Assembly: GCF_000344615.1 (NCBI RefSeq)
Contig: NZ_KB467824.1
Span: 4,660,461 to 4,724,460, forward strand
DNA: 64,000 bases
From: Janthinobacterium sp. CG3
Lineage (GTDB): Bacteria > Pseudomonadota > Gammaproteobacteria > Burkholderiales > Burkholderiaceae_D
Direction of reading: 5' to 3'
Part shown: positions 63,941 to 64,000 of the stretch, one piece after another
How the letters are laid out: each line of letters starts with the position of its first letter
Numbering within the stretch: position 1 is the stretch's first letter
The notes under the pieces: model-generated
Databases searched by the model: none
What the model was told of the DNA's origin: nothing
The model's input: the letters and a program-made list of their open reading frames with translations, nothing else
Translations under genes and position numbers: made by a program

Positions 63941-64000
63941 TTAACAGTCGATAAATGTGGGCATTTGATGAAGGTGCCGGCGGACTTCGGTCCGCCGCAT

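Larger units (their letters stand above)
63668..64000 (+). promoter_or_regulatory. rRNA-operon promoter/leader region (16S gene outside window)
   Basis: From 63668 to the window edge there is no ORF of interest. The tail holds TTCTTTAACAATTAACAG, then GTCGATAAATGTGGGCATTT, the sequence typically seen in leaders of Burkholderiales rRNA operons (recognised from memory). Two promoter-like pairs precede it, listed separately. The mature 16S end is not reached. Confidence 0.7.

Overview
The window is 64 kb of high-GC bacterial chromosome. It looks betaproteobacterial, most likely Oxalobacteraceae (Massilia/Duganella/Janthinobacterium type). The evidence is the canonical order gyrB-dnaN-dnaA <> rpmH-rnpA-yidD-yidC-mnmE around 39.7-49.5 kb, the high GC, the style of the rRNA-operon leader at the right edge, and two families of REP-like palindromes. 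The genus is an inference; no 16S sequence lies in the window.

Layout. (1) 0-15.5 kb is a surface-glycan cluster, almost all on the minus strand. It has a CDP-sugar branch (rfbF-rfbG-rfbH, then an NAD-dependent epimerase/reductase and a split transketolase). It also has a dTDP-3-amino-3,6-dideoxyhexose branch (fdtA, fdtB and a hexapeptide-repeat acyltransferase). The transferases are unusual multidomain proteins: a GT2-acetyltransferase fusion and a 1053-residue TPR/OGT-GT2-methyltransferase fusion. No flippase, polymerase or exporter is in view. (2) 15.8-28.9 kb is a mixed metabolic region: nudC, a Zn alcohol dehydrogenase, a LysR/aldo-keto reductase divergent pair, a lipoprotein, a GST, a 1124-residue SF1 helicase, a TM-helix channel-like protein, DinB, MarC, a cupin and small proteins. 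(3) 29.0-38.9 kb is a defence-type region: a complete Wadjet operon (jetA-B-C-D), an unknown 240-residue protein, the 5' stump of a Fic gene behind a perfect 12-bp inverted repeat, and a two-gene AAA ATPase + DUF4276 module. (4) 39-49.5 kb is the replication-origin region, with gyrB, dnaN and dnaA leftward and rpmH, rnpA, yidD, yidC and mnmE rightward. The 487-bp dnaA-rpmH gap is the candidate oriC, but it shows only one perfect DnaA box. (5) 49.6-64 kb holds envelope and housekeeping genes: a phosphodiesterase lipoprotein, an Hpt protein, a CAP-domain lipoprotein, pssA, an aldo-keto reductase, a D,D-carboxypeptidase, a hydrolase, a thioredoxin-like ferredoxin, VanZ, a four-gene Mla/MCE lipid-transport operon and a B12-binding radical SAM protein. 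The right edge enters an rRNA-operon leader on the plus strand (promoter-like hexamers and a boxA-like GTTCTTTAACAA); the 16S gene should begin just outside.

How the parts fit. The glycan genes appear to make two unusual deoxysugars. One may be branched by a two-carbon ketol transfer. The sugars would be attached by GT2 and OGT-type enzymes to a surface polysaccharide or protein. Wadjet and the ATPase/DUF4276 pair suggest a defence hotspot next to the origin. Four copies of a GTAGGTCGGAT-type REP element sit between genes, three of them between convergent genes, where they supply stop codons to flanking genes. I saw no tRNA genes, CRISPR arrays, intact insertion sequences or prophage.
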